In this document: positions 35,101 to 43,168 of the stretch, piece by piece
How positions within the stretch are numbered: the stretch's first letter is position 1
Layout: every line of letters begins with the position of its first letter
Source: JBLWXV01 sp048267245
GTDB taxonomy: Bacteria; Bdellovibrionota; Bacteriovoracia; Bacteriovoracales; Bacteriovoracaceae
Direction: 5' to 3'
Length of the DNA stretch: 64,000 nucleotides
Assembly (NCBI GenBank): GCA_048267245.1
Contig: JBLWXV010000002.1
Coordinates: 1,178,001 to 1,242,000 of the forward strand
Notes under the pieces: generated by a model
Told to the model about the DNA's origin: nothing
Database searches by the model: none
Seen by the model: the letters and a program-made list of their open reading frames with translations, nothing else
Position numbers and translations under genes: made by a program

Positions 35101-36603
35101 GGTAGTATTATTTACTTTGGCGGAACATCAGGAAGCTTTAAAGTCGTTGATGTAAGCACTCTCGCTTCACCCTCTATTATTCACTCTAGTAATATTGGCT
35201 CAAGTACCATTGGGCAAATTGATATTTCTGGAACGCTCTTAGGAATGTCAGGCACCAATGGTTTTCACCTTGTCGATGTGACTTCGCCAGCAAGCCCGAC
35301 AGTACTTAGTTCATCTGTGCCCGTTTCAGGGATTACCAGTATTACTGGTTTTGCTCTTATTGATGTAAACAACGCAGTTGTGGCCGGCAATGGATCTATT
35401 AAGGCCATTGATATTACTTCACCTGCCTCACCCGTGGTCAATTGGACTGGCAGTCTTAGCTTCAGTTCAACTGCAAAGGTCTTTGTTGATGGCACAACAC
35501 TCATTGCTATTGGCAATCAGGCAATTGGAATCTTTAGTGTTTCTAACCCAGTGACCCCGACAAGTACTTATCTTTTAATGGCCACGACTTTAGATGTGGC
35601 CATTAATGGTGCGCTGATGGTTGCTGCCATGGACGGGGGAGGGGCGCGCTTCTTCTCAGGAAATTTGAATCCGTCGGCGGTTAATCTCCATGGCAACTTG
35701 GGAGGGACTCCAAGTCTCTCAGTCGTTGATGAAACCAACGATAAACTCTATGTTGCCGCTGGAAAGCAGTTGAATATCATCGATATCACCAATCCATTCT
35801 CTCCGACACTCTTGGGCTCTTATATCGATCCTGACACAACTCATATCACCGGACTTCAACTTCATGGGGGCTATCTCTACTACACAAACAACAATTCCAC
35901 TAACGCTCTTAAGATTCTCGATATCTCGACCCCTAGTTCTCCTACAGTCGTGGGTACCCCACCATCTTTTGCAACTAGTGTTTCTACCTTGAGAATCTCT
36001 GGAAATGTGATGACTGTAACACTGGGAACAGGCTCGCTCGAGGTCTATGAAATTACAGATATAAACACTATAAATCTCGCTTCAACTGTGGCGTCAGCGG
36101 GCGGGATTGCACAGGTTAATTCCCCAACATCGTCTCGCACATTCTTAGGCTCAGGGACAAATATTAGAGAGGTAGACTTCTCTACTCCTGCCTCGGCAAC
36201 GTTAATAAATAACCATGCTACAAGTTTAACTTCACCTGGACTCGCAATCGACACAACCGAGTCTGCGATGGTTGCCTTTAAGGCCGGTGGTCTTCCTGAA
36301 TTCTATGACATCACATCCTCGGTAAACTTCATGAGTACAGGTCCAGACTCGGGGGTTACTTCGGCCCTTTTTGGACTTAATACTCATCAAGATACGCTCT
36401 TTGCAGTGGTCAGTGGCACTCAGCTCTATTGCTATGATACAACTTCACTAGTCTCGATTGGAACGCTCTCTTCCACCGCTCTTACTGGTGTTACTCACAC
36501 GGTCCTAGGCCATGACGGTGAAGATGCTCTCTACTTAGGCAATTCTGATAGTCGCCTTAGGGTAGTGAGTGTGCGCGATTCAAGCAGTCCCTACGCACCG
36601 TGA
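32122..36603 (+). CDS. Large surface lipoprotein with seven IPT/TIG domains and a propeller-like C-terminus
   Basis: I chose the ATG at 32122, which gives a lipoprotein signal (LLLCPLVFILSC); an ATG at 32092 adds ten non-signal residues. Neither has a ribosome binding site. After about 270 residues of Cys-containing N-terminal domains come seven IPT/TIG repeats, roughly 85 residues each (residues 280-920). Each begins P-x-V-x-x-[VL]-[ST]-x-x-x-G-x-x-x-GG and has a Cys pair 13-16 residues apart, likely a disulphide. The final 570 residues carry LVIVD-like repeats (IxDITxPxxPxxV...) that probably fold as a beta-propeller. It is 1493 residues long and probably displayed on the cell surface, in adhesion or prey contact. 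The ligand is unknown. Confidence 0.88.
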   Translation: MHFYKKLIYSRLVGRILLLCPLVFILSCSKKAEKANTSFALHMSALSAPLYDQGGAIVSGIEAVSGNRFALDVRAKDSIDLSPGKWTFYAIGWTGAAPLEGSARCEQLTMEIGNEATEVSMTLSAAKCSSAGFGQVLPLTVVSCDTSSLAAASSVASHCDASAGSALSYQIDILNYDTSTLVASEDATGVALASTSTLGACVDTSGVSVNPTPWTLPLLGAGENLRFKLVAFDSAGCTGNTLQTLASRSLASLTSTHASVFADATEIRLFVDDWVIPPAPIIAAVSPKGGLAGGGNVITISGSNFYNSTVTIGGANCTIGTVTSNSITCTTSASSQGIFDIVVTNQDSQSTTGTQLFEYGAIPTITTVTPNYGALAGGTSLTINGTGFSTHAGLPLIDIGGSLCQSVVVVNPTTINCTTALGTVGVQTITLTNANSLSGNLASGFTYQGAPTVSALSLDYGASVGGESITLTGTNFSNLGANPTVTINGVNCTSVVFASSTSISCTTGSSISGSYDVIVTNADGQSSVGQTIAYTYQDAPIVSSVSPFSGALAGGGTIVISGSNFSALGGSPTVLVDGNPCTSVVVVNPSTLSCTAPAGSAGQKTISVTNMDSQVGNLPNAYEYNDPLTVTSLSQNYAASSGGTTVSVFGTNFTNFMGMPSITIGGLACSSVTFTSSTTIDCVGTPVLAAGVYDVVITNPNGDQDTYVSSMTYQDAPVVSSLSIEYGSIAGGQALSIYGNNFSSLGGNPTVLIGGANCSGVTFASSTQIDCTTSTASPGGFVVTVTNMDGQASSGGPMYTYLSQPTVTGISPHAGLVNASTPVTITGTNFTNLGPGMSVVIGAMTCTGVSYVSPTELTCNTSASLTTGDYGVTVSGPDAQSGSLASAFTVGSFYLGSRVSNVALTSSNILAVLDSTYGLEIYSATDHQTVSARQAVVSGVGNVYDIEAVGATTFAVLGGSGSMLYLVDVTTPNAPSIMGSVSLGAIHYTMKVAGSIIYFGGTSGSFKVVDVSTLASPSIIHSSNIGSSTIGQIDISGTLLGMSGTNGFHLVDVTSPASPTVLSSSVPVSGITSITGFALIDVNNAVVAGNGSIKAIDITSPASPVVNWTGSLSFSSTAKVFVDGTTLIAIGNQAIGIFSVSNPVTPTSTYLLMATTLDVAINGALMVAAMDGGGARFFSGNLNPSAVNLHGNLGGTPSLSVVDETNDKLYVAAGKQLNIIDITNPFSPTLLGSYIDPDTTHITGLQLHGGYLYYTNNNSTNALKILDISTPSSPTVVGTPPSFATSVSTLRISGNVMTVTLGTGSLEVYEITDINTINLASTVASAGGIAQVNSPTSSRTFLGSGTNIREVDFSTPASATLINNHATSLTSPGLAIDTTESAMVAFKAGGLPEFYDITSSVNFMSTGPDSGVTSALFGLNTHQDTLFAVVSGTQLYCYDTTSLVSIGTLSSTALTGVTHTVLGHDGEDALYLGNSDSRLRVVSVRDSSSPYAP

Positions 36604-36672
36604 TTTCAAGGCTTTAAATTCCCGATTAAATATATAGGTTTACGCTTCCGATAAGAGTTGTGGAGGAAAAAC

Positions 36673-37629
36673 ATGAGTGAGCGCAAGCGCTATCAAGGAA
36701 GCATCTCAGAGCTTTCACCGCCAAAGTTAGAATTGAGCAATGCCTCTTCTTCAATGAAAGAAGTCATTGAACTCATGAGCTCTAAGTCGCAGGGTTGTCT
36801 CTTTGCTAAGACTAGTCAGGCAAGCAGAGAGAAGGTGGGAATTCTCACCGAGCGCGAGATTCTCTTTAATTTTGATCCAACTCGCGATCAAGAGAATTAT
36901 CCTCTTGAAGAACTACTTGAGATGCGGGCCCGCTTTCATAGTCCCGAACTGAGTTGTGAGGAAGCACTTAAGTATCTTCTTATTCGCGACCAGCGCTATC
37001 TCCCCATTCGTTCTGAGGGAGACTATTCCATTATCGGTGTGCGCGACTTCTTTAGGTGGTCGATGAATCGTTTGAGTGAGTTTATTGAACGCTACGACGT
37101 TCTCAAGGGCTTCAATGAAAAGGCACCTTTGATTTTAAAAGAGGACTACAGCTTTCTTGGCGGTGATGAAAAAACGCTCGCAGAATCCTTTTTTTCAACT
37201 CAGATTTCAAAACTTTCAATGCTTCCCTGTTTGCGAGTCGACGAGAAGGATACGGTTGAAGAGGTACTTCATAAAATGAGACAACAGCGTGCAAATGCGA
37301 CTGTTGTTGTGAAATACGAAATGCTCCTTCAAGGCATTATTACAGAACGAGATTTTCTAATGAAGATCTTTCCGCGCAAATGGGACGAGGTGAGAAGTCT
37401 TCCGATCATAGATTTTATGACTCCGAGTCCTCACGCACTATCTCCTAAGCACCCTATGGGGGTGGCGATACAGAATTTCATGGAGCATCGCTATCGCAAT
37501 CTAGTGATTATCGATGAAGAGAGATTTCCAATATATATCATGGGTGTAAATGACATCTTTAAAGAGTACTTGAGAACTATTGGTGTGCTTGAGCGCGAGC
37601 AATTATCTCCAGGCACTCTTGCTGCCTAG
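36673..37629 (+). CDS. CBS-domain (double Bateman module) protein
   Basis: I chose the ATG at 36673, which has GGAGG six bases upstream. Two pairs of CBS motifs are visible: residues about 15-125 (VIELMSSKSQGCLFA ... GILTEREILFNF; ALKYLLIRDQRYLPI ... IGVRDFF) and about 190-300 (VEEVLHKMRQQRANATVVV ... GIITERDFLMKI; AIQNFMEHRYRNLVII ... IMGVNDIF). Such modules bind adenosine nucleotides or c-di-AMP and act as sensors. There is no catalytic domain, so it probably regulates a partner. The 3' end overlaps the convergent aminotransferase gene by 27 bases. Confidence 0.88.
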   Translation: MSERKRYQGSISELSPPKLELSNASSSMKEVIELMSSKSQGCLFAKTSQASREKVGILTEREILFNFDPTRDQENYPLEELLEMRARFHSPELSCEEALKYLLIRDQRYLPIRSEGDYSIIGVRDFFRWSMNRLSEFIERYDVLKGFNEKAPLILKEDYSFLGGDEKTLAESFFSTQISKLSMLPCLRVDEKDTVEEVLHKMRQQRANATVVVKYEMLLQGIITERDFLMKIFPRKWDEVRSLPIIDFMTPSPHALSPKHPMGVAIQNFMEHRYRNLVIIDEERFPIYIMGVNDIFKEYLRTIGVLEREQLSPGTLAA

Positions 37630-38772
37630 TCTCTCTAGTGCAAGTTTTAAAGTTTCATCTTTTTTAGCAAAACAAAAGCGAAGGTACTTTTCACCGTCTT
37701 TTGAATTCAAATAAAACGCCGACGGGGGAATGGCCGCCACACCCTTGGTTTCGATGAGTTCTTGACAGTAACCAATATCCCCGCGCTCCATCTTGCTTTC
37801 AATGGGAACCATCACAAAGTAGGTGCCCTCAGGGCGAATAAGATGACTTCCCATCTCCTCGAGTCCCTGGCAAAAGAAGTCGCGCTTTCTTTGGTAGGTC
37901 TCTCTAAACTCAGGCAGGTAGCCTGGAAGCCTTGTAAGGAGCTCTCTGGCCGCGACTTGAGTGGGATGGTTCACACTGAAAGTGTTAAATTGATGAACCA
38001 TTCTAAGGGCATTTGTGAGCGCCACAGGCGCCATTGCCCAGCCGATCTTCCAGCCAGTGTGACCAAAGGTTTTACCAATGGAGCTGATGACGATGGTTCG
38101 CTCTTTCATGCCATTTCTGGTGGCGAGACTTTGGTGGGTATGATGGTCAAAGGTTAGGTATTCATAGACCTCATCACAGATCACATAGCAGTCGTGCTTT
38201 TGGCATAACTTTGAAATGAGATCAATTTCACTGCGATCAAATACGCGACCAGTAGGATTGTGGGGAGAGTTCCAGATCACTAACTTTGTCTTGTCACTAA
38301 AAGCACGGGAGAGTTCTGCTTCGTTAAAACGAAAGTCAGGAGCGTGAAGAGTCACAGGTACGGGAGTGCCACCTGCGATTTCAATACTTGCCAAGTAGGA
38401 GTCGTAAAAGGGCTCAAAAATAATGACTTCATCACCGGGGTTGACGAGGGCGAGAACGCTAGAAAATATTGCTTCCGTTGCGCCCGTCGTGATCGTCACT
38501 TCTGATTGCGGGTGATAGAACTGTCCCTGAGAGCTCTCATAAGCAGCGGCGATTAATTCGCGCAAGGGGAGATCGCCGGGGGCAGGAGCGTATTGATGAA
38601 GTGCACCTGTGGAGAGAGCGGCTTTGGCCAGGGCATCTCTGGCCCACTCTGGGCCATCAAAGTCGGGAAAGCCTTGAGAGAGGTTGATGGCCCCATGCTT
38701 TTGGGCCTTCTTTGACATGACGGCAAAGATGCTCTCTTTAAAATTTTCAATGGCGCTTCGCTTTGATTTCAC
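37603..38772 (-). CDS. PLP-dependent class I/II aminotransferase
   Basis: The 389-residue enzyme has the fold-type I aminotransferase pattern: INLSQGFPDF near the start, NSPHNPTGRVF, CDEVYEYL and the PLP lysine in SSIGKTFGHTGWKIGWA. The GKTF.HTGWK.G form is shared by the YbdL/kynurenine-oxoglutarate transaminase group, which acts on methionine or aromatic amino acids. The exact substrate is not decidable. Arg near the C-terminus (KYLRFCFAK) would bind the substrate carboxylate. The gene stands alone or with the sirtuin upstream. Confidence 0.92.
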   Translation of the reverse strand: MKSKRSAIENFKESIFAVMSKKAQKHGAINLSQGFPDFDGPEWARDALAKAALSTGALHQYAPAPGDLPLRELIAAAYESSQGQFYHPQSEVTITTGATEAIFSSVLALVNPGDEVIIFEPFYDSYLASIEIAGGTPVPVTLHAPDFRFNEAELSRAFSDKTKLVIWNSPHNPTGRVFDRSEIDLISKLCQKHDCYVICDEVYEYLTFDHHTHQSLATRNGMKERTIVISSIGKTFGHTGWKIGWAMAPVALTNALRMVHQFNTFSVNHPTQVAARELLTRLPGYLPEFRETYQRKRDFFCQGLEEMGSHLIRPEGTYFVMVPIESKMERGDIGYCQELIETKGVAAIPPSAFYLNSKDGEKYLRFCFAKKDETLKLALERLGSKSAWR

Positions 38773-38839
38773 TATTTTCTCATGGGCTACTTACTAGTGA
38801 GATTAGCTTACCTGAGGAGAAACCTACCAGTCAAAAGAG

Positions 38840-39589
38840 CTAGAAGGCGGGGGCGTCGGCCTGTTTGAAGAGCTCATCTATAAAGCGCGGCACCACTGTG
38901 CTCGCTCGCTCGTGAAAGGTGTGGTGAAAGACATTTGATCTTTGAGTTGCTTCAAGATTCATTTCAACTGCGCGCGCGCCGGCCCCTCGCGCCCAGGAGA
39001 CGAGCAGAGCTGCCGGGTAGACTAGTCCACTCGTTCCAATGGCGATAAAGAGCTCGCACTCATTTACATGGCGCTCGATCTCTTGCATATGAAAGGGAAT
39101 TTCACCAAACCAAACAATATGCGGGCGCATATGGGCCGTTTCACCGCACTTTGGACATATTGAAGAACTATTAATTTGTAGCGGACTCTCAAAGACAGCT
39201 CCGGTTTGCTTGCATCTCATCTTAGTGAGTTCTCCATGCATGTGGAGAATATTGCTGGAGCCGGCGCGCTCGTGGAGATTGTCGACATTTTGAGTGACGA
39301 TGATAACTTCGCCCTTCCAATTCTTTTGAAGTTTCGCCAGCGCTAAGTGAGCGGGGTTGGGACTGACTTCGCTAGAGAGGAGCTGGGCCCGGCGCTCGTT
39401 ATAAAAACGATAGACAAGATCAGGGTTCTTCGCAAAGCCCTCAGGAGTGGCCACCTCCATGACGTCATGATTTTCCCACAGACCATTTTGATCGCGAAAA
39501 GTGCGAATTCCACTCTCTGCCGAAATGCCTGCACCAGTGAGAATGACGATTTTACTATGTGAGGTGAGGGGGATTCTAGGCCAGTTCAT
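38840..39589 (-). CDS. cobB: NAD-dependent protein deacylase, Sir2 family (CobB-like)
   Basis: The 249-residue protein has the sirtuin motifs GAGISAESGI, TQNVDNLHERAG, HMHGE (catalytic His) and a zinc site with CPKC. The Y-x-x-R pair in RFYNERR marks the class III type that removes succinyl and malonyl groups as well as acetyl. It would act on cytoplasmic enzymes. I chose the first ATG (39589) without an obvious Shine-Dalgarno sequence. Confidence 0.92.
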   Translation of the reverse strand: MNWPRIPLTSHSKIVILTGAGISAESGIRTFRDQNGLWENHDVMEVATPEGFAKNPDLVYRFYNERRAQLLSSEVSPNPAHLALAKLQKNWKGEVIIVTQNVDNLHERAGSSNILHMHGELTKMRCKQTGAVFESPLQINSSSICPKCGETAHMRPHIVWFGEIPFHMQEIERHVNECELFIAIGTSGLVYPAALLVSWARGAGARAVEMNLEATQRSNVFHHTFHERASTVVPRFIDELFKQADAPAF

Positions 39590-39708
39590 ATAGATATATT
39601 AAGCTCCAGGCGGCCGCTACGGCCAACACAATCTTAAAATGTTCCTAGCTTGAGCCAAATGTGTAGAGGGCTTAAACTAAATATAGCTTTTTTGGCCAGG
39701 AGGCGCCA

Positions 39709-40245
39709 ATGCTCTCATCAACGTCTTTAAAATTGCTCTCTCCAGTTAGGGAGATTCTAGGGTTAGAGGAATTAACCCTAGGTCGCGATTACTGGGTGCT
39801 CGGGGCCATGGGGCTGGGGCTAAAGAACCCTAGCTACTCAAATTACTCAGGCAATCAAATCGATCTGCGCCTGATCGTATGCTCGTCTCAGATAGATCTC
39901 ACAGCGACACTGGCCAAGTATCAAATTGAATCTAGGCCTTTTGTGAGTAGCTTTGATGACAGTACTGGATTTGAATTTAGCTTTAAAGACTTCTTGATTC
40001 GAGTGAGTCAAGATTCAAGAGCGCCAGAGGATAATCCTGAATTGCGACTCTTTATGGCCATGCAAACATTGCTGCGTGTTCATGGCCAGGAACTGATAAT
40101 GGTGCTTGAGCGCTATTTAAGTTACGGGCTCAATCTCGAGCGCGGCTTCATTGAGTATTTTGGTTGGGGAAGTGAGTGGCGCGAGCGCCTGATCGCCTTA
40201 CCCAACCCTAGTTCTCACGAAGCAATAGTTCGCTTTAGCTGTTAA
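39709..40245 (+). CDS. Hypothetical protein
   Basis: The 178-residue product has no signal peptide or recognisable motif. AGGAGG five bases before the ATG makes it a convincing gene. Its start reads as a mixed alpha/beta protein with one Trp-rich C-terminal helix (YFGWGSEWRERL). The TAA stop shares TTAA with the convergent GltG-like gene's stop. Confidence 0.6.
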   Translation: MLSSTSLKLLSPVREILGLEELTLGRDYWVLGAMGLGLKNPSYSNYSGNQIDLRLIVCSSQIDLTATLAKYQIESRPFVSSFDDSTGFEFSFKDFLIRVSQDSRAPEDNPELRLFMAMQTLLRVHGQELIMVLERYLSYGLNLERGFIEYFGWGSEWRERLIALPNPSSHEAIVRFSC

Positions 40246-42191
40246 ATCTTATTTCTCTCACTAAAGAAATTGAGCGGCTGCTTAACGTCTACAAGACCGC
40301 CACCCTTTGGCTTAGGAAAGGGAATCACGCGTAGTACATTGGCCATACAATTTGAGCCCTGGGCACTAAACTTGGCCTTCTTCGAGGCGATCTCGACGTT
40401 AGAGACCGAGCCATTGGCGTTAATTCTAAATTGTAGATCTACGACACCTTTTGCATTCTCACTGCGCTCAAGTTCTTGTTGATAGCAATGTCTAAACTGC
40501 GGCAAGTATTCGCGTAGAATTTTGCGCAGAAGTTCTGGGTCCATTGATCCTAGAACCACAGTTTTTGGATCCATATAAGTGGTGTCGATACCGGCCTTAT
40601 TTGAAAGACCTTGAGCACCACTACTTGAGTCGTAGTTACCGCGCACATCACTGCCAAGACTTCCTACATTACTTGAAGCATCAGCTTTAAGTGAGGCCGA
40701 AGAGTCAGTGTCACTGGCGCTAAAGCCAGTTGACTTGGCGAGACTTCTTGAATCAGCGCGAGCATTATTATTTTGAAGCGCTTTTGTAGAGCCCATAAGA
40801 GAAGAGAGTGAGGTCTTCGCCTTAAACTCGTAGGCTTTCATTTTGGGTTTCTCTGGAACCTTCACAGCAGACGCCGCTGGGGCCGGTGCGCTCTTTTGTG
40901 GATTGGGCGAAGTCTTCTGCTTAGTAGGTGCCTGCTCAGGCATCTTCTGGGCCATTTTAACTTCTTCCTCAGGTTGCTTTTCCTGCTTTACACCCTTGTC
41001 TTTATCAACTTTAGAAACTTCGGAGGTACTCTTTTCATTACTTACTTCTGGAGACTTCACGGCCTTGCGAAAAATAACGGCGATCTTCTTTTCTTCCGGT
41101 GGATTTACGGTCACATCGACAAAGAGTAGAAGCAGACATAGACCCATGATGGCGCCAAAAATTTGCGAAGTTTGCTTTTGAAACTCGCGGTCTCTTCCAA
41201 AGAACGGTGCGGCCTTGAGTTTAGGTGGGGCCTTAGTCGTTCTCACCATGATCTGCACGGTGTGGTAGGTAAAGACCAGCCTCTCTTCTGAAACTAGGCG
41301 ACATGAATCGGAGTGATTGTAGATGGTGCTATCGGTTTGATTCGACTTGATTTGAGTCTTTGTGGCAAAGCAATCTGGTACTTTGTGTACGTTTACGTCA
41401 CCATTTTTAATAGAAATAAATTCGATGTCATCTTCAAGCTCTAGTGTTGGGACGTGAACACTATTTTTATGATGACCCTTGGCCGAGAGTAAGACCTTCT
41501 TGCTACTTCCAAGCGAGTAGTAGTCAATAGAGAGAATTACCCCATTTGAGAGCACAACCACTTCGACAGCATCTTCTTGCGATGACCTAAGAATGGGCAG
41601 TGTTTCCTTTTGCTCATCGACATCAATATAATTTTTAAAGTCGAGTGCCTTTGTATTTTCTAAGATCGGCGCCTGATCAAGGGGAGTAAAGTCTTTGTCG
41701 TCAAAGACAATGTCACAGTACTCACCGTCAATGACAACCAATCCCGGATGTGGAGGCAATTCTGGAATGTAGACCCCGAGATCGTCATCGGAGAGTTTAA
41801 GCGTCTCTTGGTCGTGGTCTATGATTTTGATCTCTTCTTTCTTACTGGTGATGACAATTTCTTCTAGGTGCAATTCTACTGAACCTAGTTTGATAATATC
41901 TCCCGCGGCCGCAAAGCCACGCTCGACAGACTTACTGCTGACAAAAACGCCATTTTCGCTGGCGAGATCAATAACTGTAAAACCTGCATCTTCAACTATA
42001 AGAAATGCGTGATAGTGTGAAACACTTGGGTCATCAAGACGTAGATCACAGGCCTCACCACGGCCAATGAGTATTTTCTTTTGAGTGGGGGTGAAGTCAA
42101 TAACCACCTCGCCTGCCCGAAAGGACAGGATTTTGAGCGGATTCGCTTTGACTTCTTTCTTACTTGTAGCGCTCATAAGCATACTCTTCAT
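40242..42191 (-). CDS. FHA-domain inner-membrane protein with TonB-like C-terminus (GltG-like gliding protein)
   Basis: An N-terminal FHA domain (GRG at 43-45, S58-H59, N80) would lie in the cytoplasm and bind a phosphothreonine. A transmembrane segment follows at about 347-365 (FGAIMGLCLLLLFVDVTV). A long Pro/Lys/Ala-rich periplasmic linker leads to an AgmX/PglI or TonB-type C-terminal domain (LLRKILREYLPQFRHCYQQEL ... GVVDLQFRINANGSVSNVEI). This FHA-TM-TonB plan is that of Myxococcus GltG. It would link the inner-membrane motor to the envelope. AGGGA precedes the ATG. It is the last gene of the ten-gene unit. Confidence 0.88.
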   Translation of the reverse strand: MKSMLMSATSKKEVKANPLKILSFRAGEVVIDFTPTQKKILIGRGEACDLRLDDPSVSHYHAFLIVEDAGFTVIDLASENGVFVSSKSVERGFAAAGDIIKLGSVELHLEEIVITSKKEEIKIIDHDQETLKLSDDDLGVYIPELPPHPGLVVIDGEYCDIVFDDKDFTPLDQAPILENTKALDFKNYIDVDEQKETLPILRSSQEDAVEVVVLSNGVILSIDYYSLGSSKKVLLSAKGHHKNSVHVPTLELEDDIEFISIKNGDVNVHKVPDCFATKTQIKSNQTDSTIYNHSDSCRLVSEERLVFTYHTVQIMVRTTKAPPKLKAAPFFGRDREFQKQTSQIFGAIMGLCLLLLFVDVTVNPPEEKKIAVIFRKAVKSPEVSNEKSTSEVSKVDKDKGVKQEKQPEEEVKMAQKMPEQAPTKQKTSPNPQKSAPAPAASAVKVPEKPKMKAYEFKAKTSLSSLMGSTKALQNNNARADSRSLAKSTGFSASDTDSSASLKADASSNVGSLGSDVRGNYDSSSGAQGLSNKAGIDTTYMDPKTVVLGSMDPELLRKILREYLPQFRHCYQQELERSENAKGVVDLQFRINANGSVSNVEIASKKAKFSAQGSNCMANVLRVIPFPKPKGGGLVDVKQPLNFFSERNKI

Positions 42192-42235
42192 GATCGATTC
42201 CCTAGGAAGCCAGGTCTCCTTTTGAAGTCCTGCTC

Positions 42236-43168
42236 TTAGTTGCTCTTAGTAGTCTCTGGAGCAGGTCCGCTTGAAATTGCGCGACCCTGATCCTGTCTTT
42301 GCTGCGCCTCTTTTTGCGCCAGCTTGATCTGTGTTAACTTGGCCGAGATCATGGCCTTAAGCTCCGCCTTTGTCTGACGAAGGCTTCCAAGTACAGTGCT
42401 CTGGGCGTGCTCTAGAGTCAGATAGGCCTTTTCAAATTGACCACTTTGATAGAGTGCCAGAGCGTAAGAATTCGAGATATCTTCCCTTGCGAGAATTTCT
42501 TGAGGGAGCTTATTAAAGTAGGAAATAGCTTTGTCGCTCTCTCCTTTCATCGTGTAGTAGGTGGCCATCGCCCCAATGAGGTCTTGATCCTTGGGGGAAG
42601 CGGCCATTAGAAGACTCAGGTGCTCATAAGCCGCGTCTAGCAGTCCAAATTTGAGATTGAGAAAGGCTAGATTAAATCTCGGTGCATTACTCTCTGGATC
42701 TCTTTTAAGTGCATCTTCAAAGGCTTCTCTGGCGGCTGTGAAGTGTCTGAGCTTTAGGTAGAGCATGCCTTGATTGGTTTTGAGTACGGCGAAGTCTTTG
42801 GGAGAAGTCTTCTTGAGTCCCATGGCCAGAGAGAGATAAAATTCACTTTTTTGGTAGCTACCAGAGTTTAACGAACACACCGCGAGGGCATTCCAAAAAA
42901 GTGCGTTGTCTCTTTGATTTTTTACTTCTTGAAGAAGTATCTTTTCACCTTCGTTAAATTGTTTGAGCGCGCACATTGCCGCTCCCTTAACGAGTAGGTT
43001 TGAACTTGCGGCCAATTTATTGAGCTCGGCCTCAGGCAGGCGAGCGTAGGATTCTCCTCGGAGAACATCATATTCATCTTTTGAAATTTTTGAGTTAATA
43101 CGGGTAGTCCCACAGCTCGCTAGAAGCGTGAGGGTCGTAAGCCCCATGATCGCCTTTGCTATCTTCAT
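42236..43168 (-). CDS. TPR lipoprotein (GltE/AglT-like)
   Basis: A lipobox (TLTLLASC) gives a periplasm-facing lipoprotein of 310 residues. TPR-type helical repeats occupy about residues 40-250, with hydrophobic and Gly/Ala positions as in LFWNALAVCSLNSGSYQKSEFY and NAPRFNLAFLNLKFGLLDAAYEHL. The start overlaps the stop of the preceding gene (ATGA). GltE (AglT) of Myxococcus is a TPR outer-membrane-facing protein of the gliding complex. Direct homology is not shown here. Confidence 0.82.
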   Translation of the reverse strand: MKIAKAIMGLTTLTLLASCGTTRINSKISKDEYDVLRGESYARLPEAELNKLAASSNLLVKGAAMCALKQFNEGEKILLQEVKNQRDNALFWNALAVCSLNSGSYQKSEFYLSLAMGLKKTSPKDFAVLKTNQGMLYLKLRHFTAAREAFEDALKRDPESNAPRFNLAFLNLKFGLLDAAYEHLSLLMAASPKDQDLIGAMATYYTMKGESDKAISYFNKLPQEILAREDISNSYALALYQSGQFEKAYLTLEHAQSTVLGSLRQTKAELKAMISAKLTQIKLAQKEAQQRQDQGRAISSGPAPETTKSN

